Source: CAIWHR01 sp963846855 (GTDB taxonomy: Bacteria; Pseudomonadota; Gammaproteobacteria; Burkholderiales; Casimicrobiaceae). Taken from it: 64,000 nucleotides of DNA. The stretch covers positions 496,001-560,000 of the forward strand of contig CAWJXK010000004.1 in assembly GCA_963846855.1 (NCBI GenBank), in the 5' to 3' direction. Positions 25,047-34,331 of this stretch are shown piece by piece. The position numbers were made by a program, and so were the translations under genes. The number at the start of each line of letters is the position of its first letter. Position 1 is the first letter of the stretch. The notes below the pieces were generated by a model. The model did no database searches, was not told the origin of the DNA, and was given only the letters and a program-made list of their open reading frames with translations.

Positions 25047-26141
25047 ATGCGTCAGAAGTTTAGCATAGCGAAATGCGCTTTCGCCGCGATCGCCGGGCTG
25101 CTCGTTCTCTGCGCCTCGCCGGTCCGCGCCCAGACGCCGAACATCAGCGCCGACGCCCCGCAACGCTACACCGTCCAGAAGGGCGACACGCTCTGGGGCA
25201 TTGCCGGGAAGTTCCTGAAGGAGCCCTGGCGCTGGCCCGAGATCTGGCGGATGAACAAGGAAGAGATCAAGAATCCGCACCGCATCTATCCGGGCGACGT
25301 GATCGTGCTGGACCGCGCGACCGGGCGGGTTTCGCTCGAGCGCCCGGTGACCCGGCTCTCGCCCACGATGCGCCCGGCGCCGCTCGACGTCGAGGCGATT
25401 CCCTCGATCCCGCCGGGGGACATCGAGCCCTATCTGTCGCGGCCGCTGGTGACGGGGCCCGACGGCCTCGCCGACGCGGCGTACGTCGTCGCGGGTCGCG
25501 AGCCGCACGTCGTCCGCGGCCGGGGTGACGCGATCTACGTGACCGGCATCGACCCGAAGGCCGGGGATCTTTGGTATCTCTATCGCAAGGGACGAACGCT
25601 GACCCCGATCGATGGCGGCGACTTTCTGGGCGAGGAGCAGAATTTTGTCGGCAGCGCGAAGGTCGAGCGCTACGGCGACGTCTCCACGATGCGCATTCTC
25701 ACGTCGAAGCAGGAGATCATCGACGGCGATCGCGCCGTTCCGGCGCCGCGCGAGCAGCTCATCAACTACGCGCCGCACGCGCCTGGGAAGCCCGTCGAGG
25801 GCCGGCTCATCGCGATCGATCGCGATGCGTTCGAGGCCGGGCGTGGCTCGATCATCACGATCGATCTCGGCGCGAAGGACGGCATCGATGTCGGCACGGT
25901 GCTCGCGATCTATCGCGTCGTTCCGGCGATTCCCGACCCGCGACCGTCGAAGGAGCAGAACCAAGTCGAGCAGCTCGTCGGCGACATGTCGAAGTTCGTC
26001 CAGCCCGAGCGCGTCATCAACGTTCCCGACGAGCGCAGCGGGCTGGTGTTCGTCTTCCGCGTGTTCGACCGCGTGTCGTACGCCATCGTCCTCAACACGC
26101 TCGATCCGGTGGTGGTAGGCAACTACGTTCGCCAGCCCTAG
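25047..26141 (+). CDS. exported LysM-domain protein
   Basis: 364 aa from the ATG at 25047, preceded by GGAAGAGG; a TTG at 25029 is a less likely start. Signal peptide ~1-28 (ending SPVRA-QT). A LysM domain follows at ~41-90 (YTVQKGDTLWGIAGKFLKEPWRWPEIWRMN...IYPGDVI), which should bind peptidoglycan. The remaining ~270 residues have no recognised enzyme motif and look beta-rich. No peptidase domain is present, so it is a wall-binding structural or regulatory protein. The position between def and dprA is conserved in betaproteobacteria. Confidence 0.9.
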   Translation: MRQKFSIAKCAFAAIAGLLVLCASPVRAQTPNISADAPQRYTVQKGDTLWGIAGKFLKEPWRWPEIWRMNKEEIKNPHRIYPGDVIVLDRATGRVSLERPVTRLSPTMRPAPLDVEAIPSIPPGDIEPYLSRPLVTGPDGLADAAYVVAGREPHVVRGRGDAIYVTGIDPKAGDLWYLYRKGRTLTPIDGGDFLGEEQNFVGSAKVERYGDVSTMRILTSKQEIIDGDRAVPAPREQLINYAPHAPGKPVEGRLIAIDRDAFEAGRGSIITIDLGAKDGIDVGTVLAIYRVVPAIPDPRPSKEQNQVEQLVGDMSKFVQPERVINVPDERSGLVFVFRVFDRVSYAIVLNTLDPVVVGNYVRQP

Positions 26142-26337
26142 GCTTCGAATGACCGACGGCGCTTCCGATTCGGATGCGCCGCCGCGCCGGCGGTTCGCGA
26201 TGACAAGCACGCTGCGGCGGCTGCGGCGCGCCTGACCGCATTCGTTCGCGGACCTCGATCGACGAAATTCACGCAACAATACCAAGGCCGGGCATCGTCG
26301 TCGCCGTGCATCGCGCGTCACGCCGGCCCATTCGAAC

Positions 26338-27435
26338 ATGGATGTCGACGTCCGCGCTGAAGACTGGGTGCGCCTTTCGCTCTGCGGCCTCGGTCCCGCG
26401 CCGCTCGTCGCGTTGCTGCGCGCATTCGGCACCGCCTCGGCCGTCTTCGCCACAACGTCCGCCCGACGGCGGGCGGTCGTTCCGGCGAACGCCGCGGCGC
26501 AGCTCGATGCCGGGCCGGAGCCGGAGCGCCTCGCGGCATCGCTCGCCTGGCTCGCGGGCTCCGGTCACTCGCTCATGGCATGGGACGACGCCGATTATCC
26601 GCGCGCGCTCCTCGAGATCGGCGATCCGCCGCCCGTGCTCTACTGCATCGGCAATCGGGCGCTGGTCGCATTGCCCGCCTTAGCCATTGTCGGCAGTCGC
26701 AACGCCACCGCCCAGGGTGAAGCCGACGCCCAGGCGTTCGCGGCAGCGCTGTCGGCCGCGGGCCTCACGATCGTCAGCGGACTCGCCCAGGGAATCGATG
26801 CGGCCGCGCACCGTGGCGGACTCGCGGCGGCGGGCAGGAGCATTGCAGTCGTCGGCACGGGTCTCGATCGCGTGTATCCGGCGGCGAACCGGGATCTCGC
26901 CCTGGCGCTGGCCGCGAAAGGATTGCTGCTCTCGGAATTTCCGCCCGGCACCCCGCCGCTGAAGCAGAATTTCCCGCGGCGCAACCGGCTCGTCAGCGGG
27001 CTCTCGCTCGGCGTGCTCGTCGTCGAGGCGTCGCTCTCGTCCGGCTCGCTCATCACCGCCCGACAGGCCGCCGAGCAAGGGCGCGAAGTATTTGCGCTGC
27101 CGGGCTCCATTCATTCGCCGGTGTCGAAAGGGTGCCATCGGCTGATTCGCGACGGCGCCAAGCTGGTTGAGACCGCGCAGGACATTCTCGACGAGCTGAA
27201 GCTTCCCGTCGGCGCGCCCGATGCGCGCGGCGCGATCACAGCGCCCGAGGCTGCGCGTCACGAAGGCGCCGCGGCCGTGGTGCTCGCTGCGCTCGGTTTC
27301 GCGCCGACCTCCGTCGACACGCTCGCGCAGCGCACCGGCCTTTCGGCGGCGAAGATCGCCGCGACGCTGACCACGCTCGAGATCGACCGTCACGTCGCGG
27401 TGCTGCCGGGCGGACTCTGGCAGCGCCTTTCCTGA
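26338..27435 (+). CDS. dprA: DNA-processing protein DprA (Smf)
   Basis: 365 aa. DprA binds incoming single-stranded DNA and loads RecA during natural transformation. The extended Rossmann fold shows VGSRNATAQGEADA, IVSGLAQGIDAAAHRGGL, AVVGTGLDRVYPAANRDL, SEFPPGTPPLKQNFPRRNRLVSGLS, and SGSLITARQAAEQGREVFALPG. An N-terminal SAM-like helical region and a C-terminal winged-helix domain (~300-360) complete the family layout. The ATG at 26338 is chosen; a GTG at 26308 would add 10 residues. The 196 bp before it hold nothing recognisable. Confidence 0.95.
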   Translation: MDVDVRAEDWVRLSLCGLGPAPLVALLRAFGTASAVFATTSARRRAVVPANAAAQLDAGPEPERLAASLAWLAGSGHSLMAWDDADYPRALLEIGDPPPVLYCIGNRALVALPALAIVGSRNATAQGEADAQAFAAALSAAGLTIVSGLAQGIDAAAHRGGLAAAGRSIAVVGTGLDRVYPAANRDLALALAAKGLLLSEFPPGTPPLKQNFPRRNRLVSGLSLGVLVVEASLSSGSLITARQAAEQGREVFALPGSIHSPVSKGCHRLIRDGAKLVETAQDILDELKLPVGAPDARGAITAPEAARHEGAAAVVLAALGFAPTSVDTLAQRTGLSAAKIAATLTTLEIDRHVAVLPGGLWQRLS

Positions 27436-27469
27436 AGGCTCGCGTCGCGCGAGCGCGCGGGGGTGGCGT

Positions 27470-27499
27470 CACGCACGCGCGCGCGCACGCACGCACGCG
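27470..27499. repeat. alternating CG/CA tract with Z-DNA potential
   Basis: Thirty consecutive bases of strict pyrimidine-purine alternation (mixed CG and CA steps) in the 151-bp gap between dprA and topB. It is a simple-sequence tract that could form left-handed DNA or vary in length. Confidence 0.75.
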
Positions 27500-27586
27500 G
27501 GCGCGTTGAGCGCCCCGCAAAAATCATTTCCTTGCTCCCGCCGCTATTCCTTCGATACTATCTGCCGCTCTTCGCGTCCCGCCCCC

Positions 27587-30475
27587 ATGTCCAAGTCGCT
27601 CATCATCGCCGAGAAGCCCTCCGTCGCCGCCGACATCGCGCGCGCGCTCGGCGGCTTTGCGCGGCACGACGACTATTTCGAGAGCGATCACTACGTGCTC
27701 TCGTCGGCGGTCGGGCACCTGCTCGAGATCGGAATGCCCGAAGAGGAGGAGGTGAAGCGGGGCAAATGGACGTTCGCGCACCTGCCCGCGATCCCGACCC
27801 GGTTCGAGCTGAAGCCGATCGAGAAGAACGCCAACCGCCTGCGCACGCTGCTGAAACTGCTGAAGCGCAAGGACGTCACCGCGCTCGTCAATGCCTGCGA
27901 CGCCGGGCGCGAGGGCGAGCTCATCTTCCGTTACATCGTCCAGTATGCGAAATCCGGCAAGCCGATCGAACGGCTGTGGCTGCAGTCGATGACCCCGGCG
28001 TCGATCCGCGACGGCTTCGCGCGACTGCGCACCGACGCGCAGATGCGCCCGCTCGCCGACGCCGCGGTCTGCAGGTCCGAGGCGGACTGGCTCGTCGGCA
28101 TTAACGGCACGCGAGCAATGACGGCGTTCAACTCGAAATCGGGCGGGTTCCAGCTCACGACCGTCGGCCGCGTGCAGACACCGACGCTCGCGATCCTCAC
28201 CGAGCGGGAGGAGCGCATCCGCGCCTTTCGCCCGCGCAATTACTGGGAAGTCATCGGCACGTTTCGCGCGGGCGCCGGCGAATATACGGGACGCTGGTTC
28301 GACGAGCGATGGCATCGCGATCCGGACGACGCCGACGCGCGCGCCGAGCGGCTGTGGGACGAGGCCCGCGCGCAGGCGCTGGTCGCAAAATGCACCGGCA
28401 AGCCCGGCATCGTCACCGAAGAGGCGAGGCCCACGACGCAGGGCGCCCCGCTTCTCTACGATCTCACGAGCCTGCAGCGCGAGGCGAACGGCCGCTTCGG
28501 GCTCTCGGCGCGCACGACGCTCTCGCTGGCGCAATCGCTCTACGAAAAGCACAAGGCGCTTACCTACCCGCGCACCGACTCGCGCGCGCTGCCCGAGGAC
28601 TACATCGACACGGTCAGGGCGACGATGGAGTCGCTGTCCGAATCGAACGCGTACGGCGGCTTCGCGCGGACGGTGCTGAAGCAGAAATGGGTGCGCCCCA
28701 ACAAGCGGATCTTCGACAACGCGAAGATCTCCGATCACTTCGCCATCATCCCGACGCTGGTCCAGCCGAAGCATCTCAATGAGCTCGAGGCGAAGCTCTA
28801 CGACTTCGTCGTCAAGCGCTTTCTCGCCGCATTCTTCCCGCCGGCCGAGTTCATGGTGACGACGCGGATCACACGCGTGGAGAAGGAGCCTTTCAAGTCC
28901 GAGGGCAAGGTGCTCGTGACGGCCGGCTGGCTCGCCGTGTATGGCAAGGATGCCGCCGGCGACGAGGGAACGCTGCTGCCGGTCAAGTCGGGCGAGACGG
29001 TCGCGACCGAAAGGGTCGCCGCGGTGGCCGCGGTAACGCGCCCGCCCGCGCGCTACAACGAGGCAACGCTGCTCTCGGCGATGGAAGGCGCGGGCAAGCT
29101 GATCGACGACGAGGAGCTGCGCGAGGCGATGCGCGAAAAGGGACTGGGCACGCCGGCCACGCGGGCGCAGATCATCGAGGGCCTCATCAGCGAGAAATAC
29201 ATTCACCGCGAAGGCAAGGAGCTGATCCCGACGGCCAAGGCGTTCCAGCTGATCACGCTCCTGCACGGCCTCGACGTCGCCGAGCTCTATTCGCCGGAGC
29301 TGACCGCGGAATGGGAGACGCGCCTCGCAAAAATGGAGCGCGGCGAGCTGAAGCGCGACGTGTTCATGCGCGGCATCGTCGACATGACGAAGCGCATCGT
29401 CGGCCAGGCGAAGGAGCACGAAGCCGACACGATCGACGCCGACTTCGGTACGCTCGAAGCGCGCTGCCCGAAATGCGGCGGCGAAGTGCACGAGAAATAC
29501 AAGAAGTTCCAGTGCCAGTCCTGCAGCTTCGGATTCTGGAAGATCGTCGCGGGACGCCAGCTGGAATTGGACGAGGCGGACGAGCTTCTCGCCAAGCGTG
29601 CCGTCGGGCCGCTCGAGGGATTCCGCAGCCGGCTCGGCCGTCCGTTCTCCGCGGCGCTGAAGCTCAATGATGCCAACGAGGTGACGTTCGACTTCGGTGA
29701 TGGCGGCGGCGACACCGGCGAAGCCCCCGACTTCAGCGAGCAAGTGCCCCTCGGACCGTGCCCAAAATGCGGTGCGCGGGTGTTCGAGATGCCGCAGGCC
29801 TACGTTTGCGAAAAGGCCGTCGGACCGGACACGACGTGCGACTTCCGCTCGGGACGGACCATCCTGCAACGGCCCATCGAGCGTGCGCAGATGGAAAAGC
29901 TGCTTTCCGGCGGCAAGACCGACCTCCTGCAATTCGTGTCATCGCGCACCAGGCGGCCGTTCTCCGCCTTCCTCGTGCGTCAGCCGGACGGCAAGATCGG
30001 CTTCGAGTTCGAGCCGCGCGCGCCCGGCACACGGGGCGGGGCGCGCGGCGGCCGCGGGGCCGCCGCGTTGCGCATCCTCGGTGCGCATCCGAAGGACAGG
30101 CGCCCGGTAGAACTCCACGCCGGCCGCTACGGGCCCTACGTGAAGCATGGCGAGGTCAACGCGACCTTGCCTGACCGCGAGGCCGTCGACTCCCTCACGC
30201 TCGAACAGGCGCTCGTCCTGCTGGCGGAAAAGGCCGGCAAGACGCCGGCGCGCGCGCCGAAACGCGCGCCAAGATCCGCCGGAACAGTCGCCAAGACGAA
30301 AGCGGCGGACGCGATCGACGCGGCGTCACCCAAGGTTACGAAGGGCGCGACTCGGCGGGCGAAGGCAACCACGAAGGTCGCCACCGATATTCCCAAGCCG
30401 CGTGCAAAGGGCGTGCGCGGACGGAGCTCGGCGGTCAAGAAGCCGGCAACGGCGCGCAAGCGCACCGCGAAATAG
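27587..30475 (+). CDS. topB: DNA topoisomerase III (type IA)
   Basis: 962 aa from the ATG at 27587 (MSKSLIIAEKPSVA). The Toprim domain has the EKPS start and NACDAGREGELIFRY. The catalytic Tyr lies in ALTYPRTDSRALPEDY. C-terminal to the core are two zinc-ribbon-like segments (CPKCGGEVH...CQSCSF and CPKCGARVF...TTCDF) and repeated topo-C-type segments. The last ~80 residues are an Ala/Lys/Arg-rich tail that probably adds nonspecific DNA binding. It relaxes and decatenates DNA, for example during recombination or segregation. It sits where many betaproteobacteria have smg and a type IA topoisomerase after dprA; smg is absent here. Confidence 0.93.
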   Translation: MSKSLIIAEKPSVAADIARALGGFARHDDYFESDHYVLSSAVGHLLEIGMPEEEEVKRGKWTFAHLPAIPTRFELKPIEKNANRLRTLLKLLKRKDVTALVNACDAGREGELIFRYIVQYAKSGKPIERLWLQSMTPASIRDGFARLRTDAQMRPLADAAVCRSEADWLVGINGTRAMTAFNSKSGGFQLTTVGRVQTPTLAILTEREERIRAFRPRNYWEVIGTFRAGAGEYTGRWFDERWHRDPDDADARAERLWDEARAQALVAKCTGKPGIVTEEARPTTQGAPLLYDLTSLQREANGRFGLSARTTLSLAQSLYEKHKALTYPRTDSRALPEDYIDTVRATMESLSESNAYGGFARTVLKQKWVRPNKRIFDNAKISDHFAIIPTLVQPKHLNELEAKLYDFVVKRFLAAFFPPAEFMVTTRITRVEKEPFKSEGKVLVTAGWLAVYGKDAAGDEGTLLPVKSGETVATERVAAVAAVTRPPARYNEATLLSAMEGAGKLIDDEELREAMREKGLGTPATRAQIIEGLISEKYIHREGKELIPTAKAFQLITLLHGLDVAELYSPELTAEWETRLAKMERGELKRDVFMRGIVDMTKRIVGQAKEHEADTIDADFGTLEARCPKCGGEVHEKYKKFQCQSCSFGFWKIVAGRQLELDEADELLAKRAVGPLEGFRSRLGRPFSAALKLNDANEVTFDFGDGGGDTGEAPDFSEQVPLGPCPKCGARVFEMPQAYVCEKAVGPDTTCDFRSGRTILQRPIERAQMEKLLSGGKTDLLQFVSSRTRRPFSAFLVRQPDGKIGFEFEPRAPGTRGGARGGRGAAALRILGAHPKDRRPVELHAGRYGPYVKHGEVNATLPDREAVDSLTLEQALVLLAEKAGKTPARAPKRAPRSAGTVAKTKAADAIDAASPKVTKGATRRAKATTKVATDIPKPRAKGVRGRSSAVKKPATARKRTAK

Positions 30476-30508
30476 CGCTGCGCGAGCCTCGCCGCGGCGC
30501 GGCGTCGA

Positions 30509-32092
30509 TCAGCCCGACTTGCTCGCGGCGCCGGCTTTCGGCGCGCCGAAGTCGATGCCTTGCGCGAGCGGCAGCGTGCTGCCCCAGTTGACCGTGTTCG
30601 TCTGCCGGCGCATGTAGGCCTGCCACGCGTCGGACCCGGCCTCGCGACCGCCGCCGGTTTCCTTCTCGCCTCCGAACGCGCCGCCGATTTCCGCGCCGGA
30701 GGTGCCGAGGTTCACGTTCGCGATCCCGCAGTCGCTTCCCGTCGCGGCGACGAAAGCCTCGGCGACGCGAACGTCGCGGGTGAAGATCGACGACGAGAGC
30801 CCCTGGCGCACGCCGTTGTTGAGCGTGATCGCCTCATCCAGCGTGTCGAACGGAATCACGTAAAGGATCGGGGCGAACGTCTCGCGCTGGACGAATGGCG
30901 CCGCGTTGTCGACGCCGGTGATGATCGTCGGCTCGACCCAGTGGCCGGGCCCGGGAAGCGCACGACCGCCGCAGACGACTTCACCGCCCGCCGCGCGTGC
31001 CTCGGCGACGGCCCCTTGATAGTTGGCGACTGCGGCGGCGTCGATCAGAGGTCCCATCAGTGTCGAAGGGACGGTCGGATCGCCGATCGCGACCTGCGCA
31101 TACGCGCTCTTCAATGCCGCCACGATCTCGGCCTGCCGCGAGCGGTGCACGATGAGGCGCCGCGTCGTCGTGCAGCGCTGCCCTGCCGTACCCACGGCGC
31201 CGAACAGCACCGCGGGAACGACCAGCTCGAGATCGGCGTCGGCGGCCACGACGAGTGCGTTGTTGCCCGCGCATTCGAGCAGCGTCTTGCCGAAGCGGGA
31301 TGCGACCCGTCCGGAGATCTCGCGCCCCACCGCGGACGACCCCGTGAACGACACCAGCGCGACGCGCGGATCGGCGGCCAGCGCCTGCGTTTCCTTCGCT
31401 TCGCAGATGACGAGCGCGAACACGTTGGGAAGCCGCATCTCCCGGATCACCCGATTGGCGAGATGCTGGACGGCGATTGCGGTGAGCGGAGTCTTCGGCG
31501 AGGGTTTCCACACAACGGCATTGCCGCACACCGCTGCCAGCATCGCGTTCCACGCCCACACGGCCACGGGGAAATTGAAAGCGGTGATCACGCCGACTAC
31601 GCCCAACGGGTGCCACTGCTCCGACATGCGGTGCTGCGGCCGCTCGGACGGAATCGACTTGCCGTAGAGCATCCGTGACTGCCCCACGGCGAGATCGGCG
31701 ATGTCGATCATCTCCTGCACCTCGCCGTCGCCTTCGGCCTTGATCTTGCCGTTCTCCAGCGCGACCAGCGTGCCGAGCGCATCCTTATGCTCGCGCAGCA
31801 GGTCGGCCAGCCGCCGAACCGCGTCGCCGCGCTTGGGCGCGGGTACGTCGCGCCAGGCACGCGCGGCGGTCACGGCTGAATCAATCACCGCATCGAGATC
31901 GTCCGCGCCGGCGAGCCGCACCGCGGCCAGCGGACGCTCATTCGCGGGGCTGCAGGATTCGATGGTCGCGCCGCCCGCGCGCCACGTGTCCGGGCCGAGG
32001 CAGGCACCGGGGTTCTCGGCGGCGATTCCCAGCCGACGCAGTGTGATGCCGGCGACATCGGCGTGCGAGGTGACCACGGCAGCCTCCTTCAT
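30509..32092 (-). CDS. aldehyde dehydrogenase, ALDH7-like (probable piperideine-6-carboxylate dehydrogenase)
   Basis: 527 aa NAD(P)-dependent aldehyde dehydrogenase. The cofactor region has GVVGVITAFNFPVAVWAWN and VWKPSPKTPLTA, FTGSSAVG carries the second Gly loop, the general-base Glu is in LLECAGNNA, and the catalytic Cys is in GTAGQRCTTTRRL. The NNA after the Glu motif and the overall length fit the ALDH7/AmaB group, which oxidises alpha-aminoadipic semialdehyde in lysine breakdown. No other lysine-catabolism gene is nearby, so the substrate is inferred from family resemblance only. Convergent with topB; follows the S8 protease gene by 1 bp. Confidence 0.85.
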   Translation of the reverse strand: MKEAAVVTSHADVAGITLRRLGIAAENPGACLGPDTWRAGGATIESCSPANERPLAAVRLAGADDLDAVIDSAVTAARAWRDVPAPKRGDAVRRLADLLREHKDALGTLVALENGKIKAEGDGEVQEMIDIADLAVGQSRMLYGKSIPSERPQHRMSEQWHPLGVVGVITAFNFPVAVWAWNAMLAAVCGNAVVWKPSPKTPLTAIAVQHLANRVIREMRLPNVFALVICEAKETQALAADPRVALVSFTGSSAVGREISGRVASRFGKTLLECAGNNALVVAADADLELVVPAVLFGAVGTAGQRCTTTRRLIVHRSRQAEIVAALKSAYAQVAIGDPTVPSTLMGPLIDAAAVANYQGAVAEARAAGGEVVCGGRALPGPGHWVEPTIITGVDNAAPFVQRETFAPILYVIPFDTLDEAITLNNGVRQGLSSSIFTRDVRVAEAFVAATGSDCGIANVNLGTSGAEIGGAFGGEKETGGGREAGSDAWQAYMRRQTNTVNWGSTLPLAQGIDFGAPKAGAASKSG

Positions 32093-32093
32093 G

Positions 32094-34313
32094 TCAGTGG
32101 CAGAGCGTTCCGCCGGCGGACGCGAACGGAAAGCGCGTGACCGGCTTGCTCTGATTCGCGGCCGGCAGGCCTCCCGCGCCGCTGGTTATGTATCCGAGCG
32201 TCGCGTGATTGCCGTCGGCGAACACGATGCTGGCCGTTCCCACCTGAGTCGCGACCCATTTGCTGCTGTCGTACGCGTTGAAGGTCGGTCCCGACGTCCG
32301 ATAGAGCGTCCCCGTGTACGCCGCACCGTTGAAGGTCGCGAGCACCGAGAGCCAGAGCGGCACGCCGCTGCCGTCGTAGGTGTACCACGTCGCGAAGATG
32401 GCGCTGCCCTGGTGCGCGAAATTGATGCCCCAGCCGGATTCGGCGCCGTTGGCGACCCACCAGAGATCCTGGTAGTTGGTGGCGCTGGAAAAATCGGGCG
32501 TCACGACGCTGTAGGTGCAGATCGGCAGCGCTCCGGTGCCGAGGTCATAGCGGGCGAGCGGCTTCGTCTGCATGATGCCGTTGACGGTGTACGTGAAGGT
32601 CCCGTTGTTGACGTCCGTGAACGAGAGTGTGCCGTTGCCGACGGGTTTCCCCGGCAGGAACGCCGTCTGGTTGGTGTTGTTGTTGAACGGCGGCCCGTTC
32701 GTCGTGTAGATGGTGCCGCCGAAATTCTCGCCCGACGTGCGGTCGGCCAGCATCGACAGCCACCAAGCCTTCCCCGCCGTGTCATAGGTGTACCACGTCG
32801 CGAAGATCTGGTTGCCCTGGTGCGCGAAATTGATGCCCCAGCCCGACTCGAGGCCGCCGGTGCGCCACCACAATCCCTGATAATTGGTACCGCTCGCCCC
32901 GGCGAGCGCCTGCGCCGCGGCCACCGCCGCGCGCGCGTCGACGATGCCGGCGCCGCACCTCGAAGTGTCACAGTTCGATCCCGTCGGAAACGGCTTTGCG
33001 CTCGATCGGAGGAGGGCTCGGACCTGCGCCGGCGTGAGATTGGGTGCGACGCTCAGCATCAGGGAGATGACACCGCTCACGAGCGGCGCCGCCGCGCTCG
33101 TGCCAGCGATAAAGGCATACGTCTCGGTCGTTGGGACCGTGGTGCCGAAGTTGTAGAGCGTGAGAATCGCGTCATTCTGGTCCTCGCCGCCCGGCGCCGA
33201 GACCGCAACCCCCGCACCGAAATTACTGTAGCTCGCGAGCGAGCCGCCACGCGTGGTGGCCGCCACCACGATTGCTTCGGCAAAACAGCCGGCCGGCGTC
33301 GACGTTGCAACATCCGCGCTGTCGTTGCCGGCGGCGACGACGATCGCGCGCGTCACTCCGTGTGCCAGCGCCTGCTGGAACGTCAGGTGATAGAGCGGGC
33401 TGCACGGGTCGGCGCCGCCCAGGCTGAGGTTGATCACCTGCGCCGGAAACGGATTCACCGGGACGCCGGGAACCGGCAGGCCCGCGGCCCAGGCGACGCC
33501 GTCCGTGATGTCGGAGTCGTACCCGATGCACTTTCCCAAGACGCGCACCGGCAGGAGTCGCGCCGACCAATCCATGCCAGCGACGCCCACCGCATTGTTG
33601 GTGTTGGCGCCGACGATGCCGGCGACGCTCGTTCCGTGCCACGAACTGTCTTCGACCGTGCAATCGTTGCTCGAAAGCTCCGGGATCGCGAGATCGGCCG
33701 CGGTGACCCAGTCGCCGGGGTCGGACGGGTCGGGATCGCGGCCGTCGCCGTCGTTCGCTATCTGGGGATCCGCGACGAAGTCGTATCCCGGCAGCGCCCG
33801 GCCCGCAAGCTCGGAGTGACTCGTGAATCCGGTGTCGACGATCGCGACCGCTACCGAGCCCGAACCGCGCGTGAGATCCCAGGCCGGGAATGCGTTGACA
33901 CCACCGGGTGAGCTGTCGAAAAAGACTTGCTCGCCCACCAGTGGATCGCTGGGAATGACCAGTCGCCGGCGCATGCCATCCGGCTGCGCGAACAGGACAT
34001 CGGGGTGCGTCGCGAGCCGCGCCGCGAGGGCGCGCGCTTCGCCCATCGGCAGCGCGCGGAACAGCGTCACGACCTGCGCGCCCAGCGCCATGTCGCGCGC
34101 ACGCGCGAGCGTGACGCCCGCGTCGGCCGCCAGTGCCGACACGCGCATCGCCGGCGCGAGCCCGGCGCGTGCGCCGCCATCGCGAAACTTGACGATGAGT
34201 TGCGCCGTCACCGGCCCGGCCGATTGCGCGAAGGCGCTCGCGGCGGCGAGCGCCGGGAAGAGCGCGCCGAGCCGTAAAGTGCGGCGCAGCGCCCGCGCCG
34301 AGAGGACGCTCAT
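32094..34313 (-). CDS. secreted S8 (subtilisin-like) serine protease with two C-terminal repeats
   Basis: 739 aa. Signal peptide ~1-30 (ending ASAFA-Q), an inhibitor-like propeptide (~35-120), then a peptidase_S8 domain with Asp160 (IVDTGF), His226 (SSWHGTSVAG), oxyanion Asn330 (AAGND) and Ser406 (AGTSAAAP). All catalytic residues are intact. After a linker come two ~125-residue repeats (from ~477 and ~613), each starting NYQxLWWxxxGxESGWGINFAHQGxxIFATWYTYD and ending in a KP-[LV]-[AT]-R strand. The repeats are Trp/Tyr-rich and probably bind a surface or glycan, but I cannot name the fold. The protein is likely exported. Neighbours give no pathway. Confidence 0.9.
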   Translation of the reverse strand: MSVLSARALRRTLRLGALFPALAAASAFAQSAGPVTAQLIVKFRDGGARAGLAPAMRVSALAADAGVTLARARDMALGAQVVTLFRALPMGEARALAARLATHPDVLFAQPDGMRRRLVIPSDPLVGEQVFFDSSPGGVNAFPAWDLTRGSGSVAVAIVDTGFTSHSELAGRALPGYDFVADPQIANDGDGRDPDPSDPGDWVTAADLAIPELSSNDCTVEDSSWHGTSVAGIVGANTNNAVGVAGMDWSARLLPVRVLGKCIGYDSDITDGVAWAAGLPVPGVPVNPFPAQVINLSLGGADPCSPLYHLTFQQALAHGVTRAIVVAAGNDSADVATSTPAGCFAEAIVVAATTRGGSLASYSNFGAGVAVSAPGGEDQNDAILTLYNFGTTVPTTETYAFIAGTSAAAPLVSGVISLMLSVAPNLTPAQVRALLRSSAKPFPTGSNCDTSRCGAGIVDARAAVAAAQALAGASGTNYQGLWWRTGGLESGWGINFAHQGNQIFATWYTYDTAGKAWWLSMLADRTSGENFGGTIYTTNGPPFNNNTNQTAFLPGKPVGNGTLSFTDVNNGTFTYTVNGIMQTKPLARYDLGTGALPICTYSVVTPDFSSATNYQDLWWVANGAESGWGINFAHQGSAIFATWYTYDGSGVPLWLSVLATFNGAAYTGTLYRTSGPTFNAYDSSKWVATQVGTASIVFADGNHATLGYITSGAGGLPAANQSKPVTRFPFASAGGTLCH

Positions 34314-34331
34314 CGCTTCACCCGCCGACCT

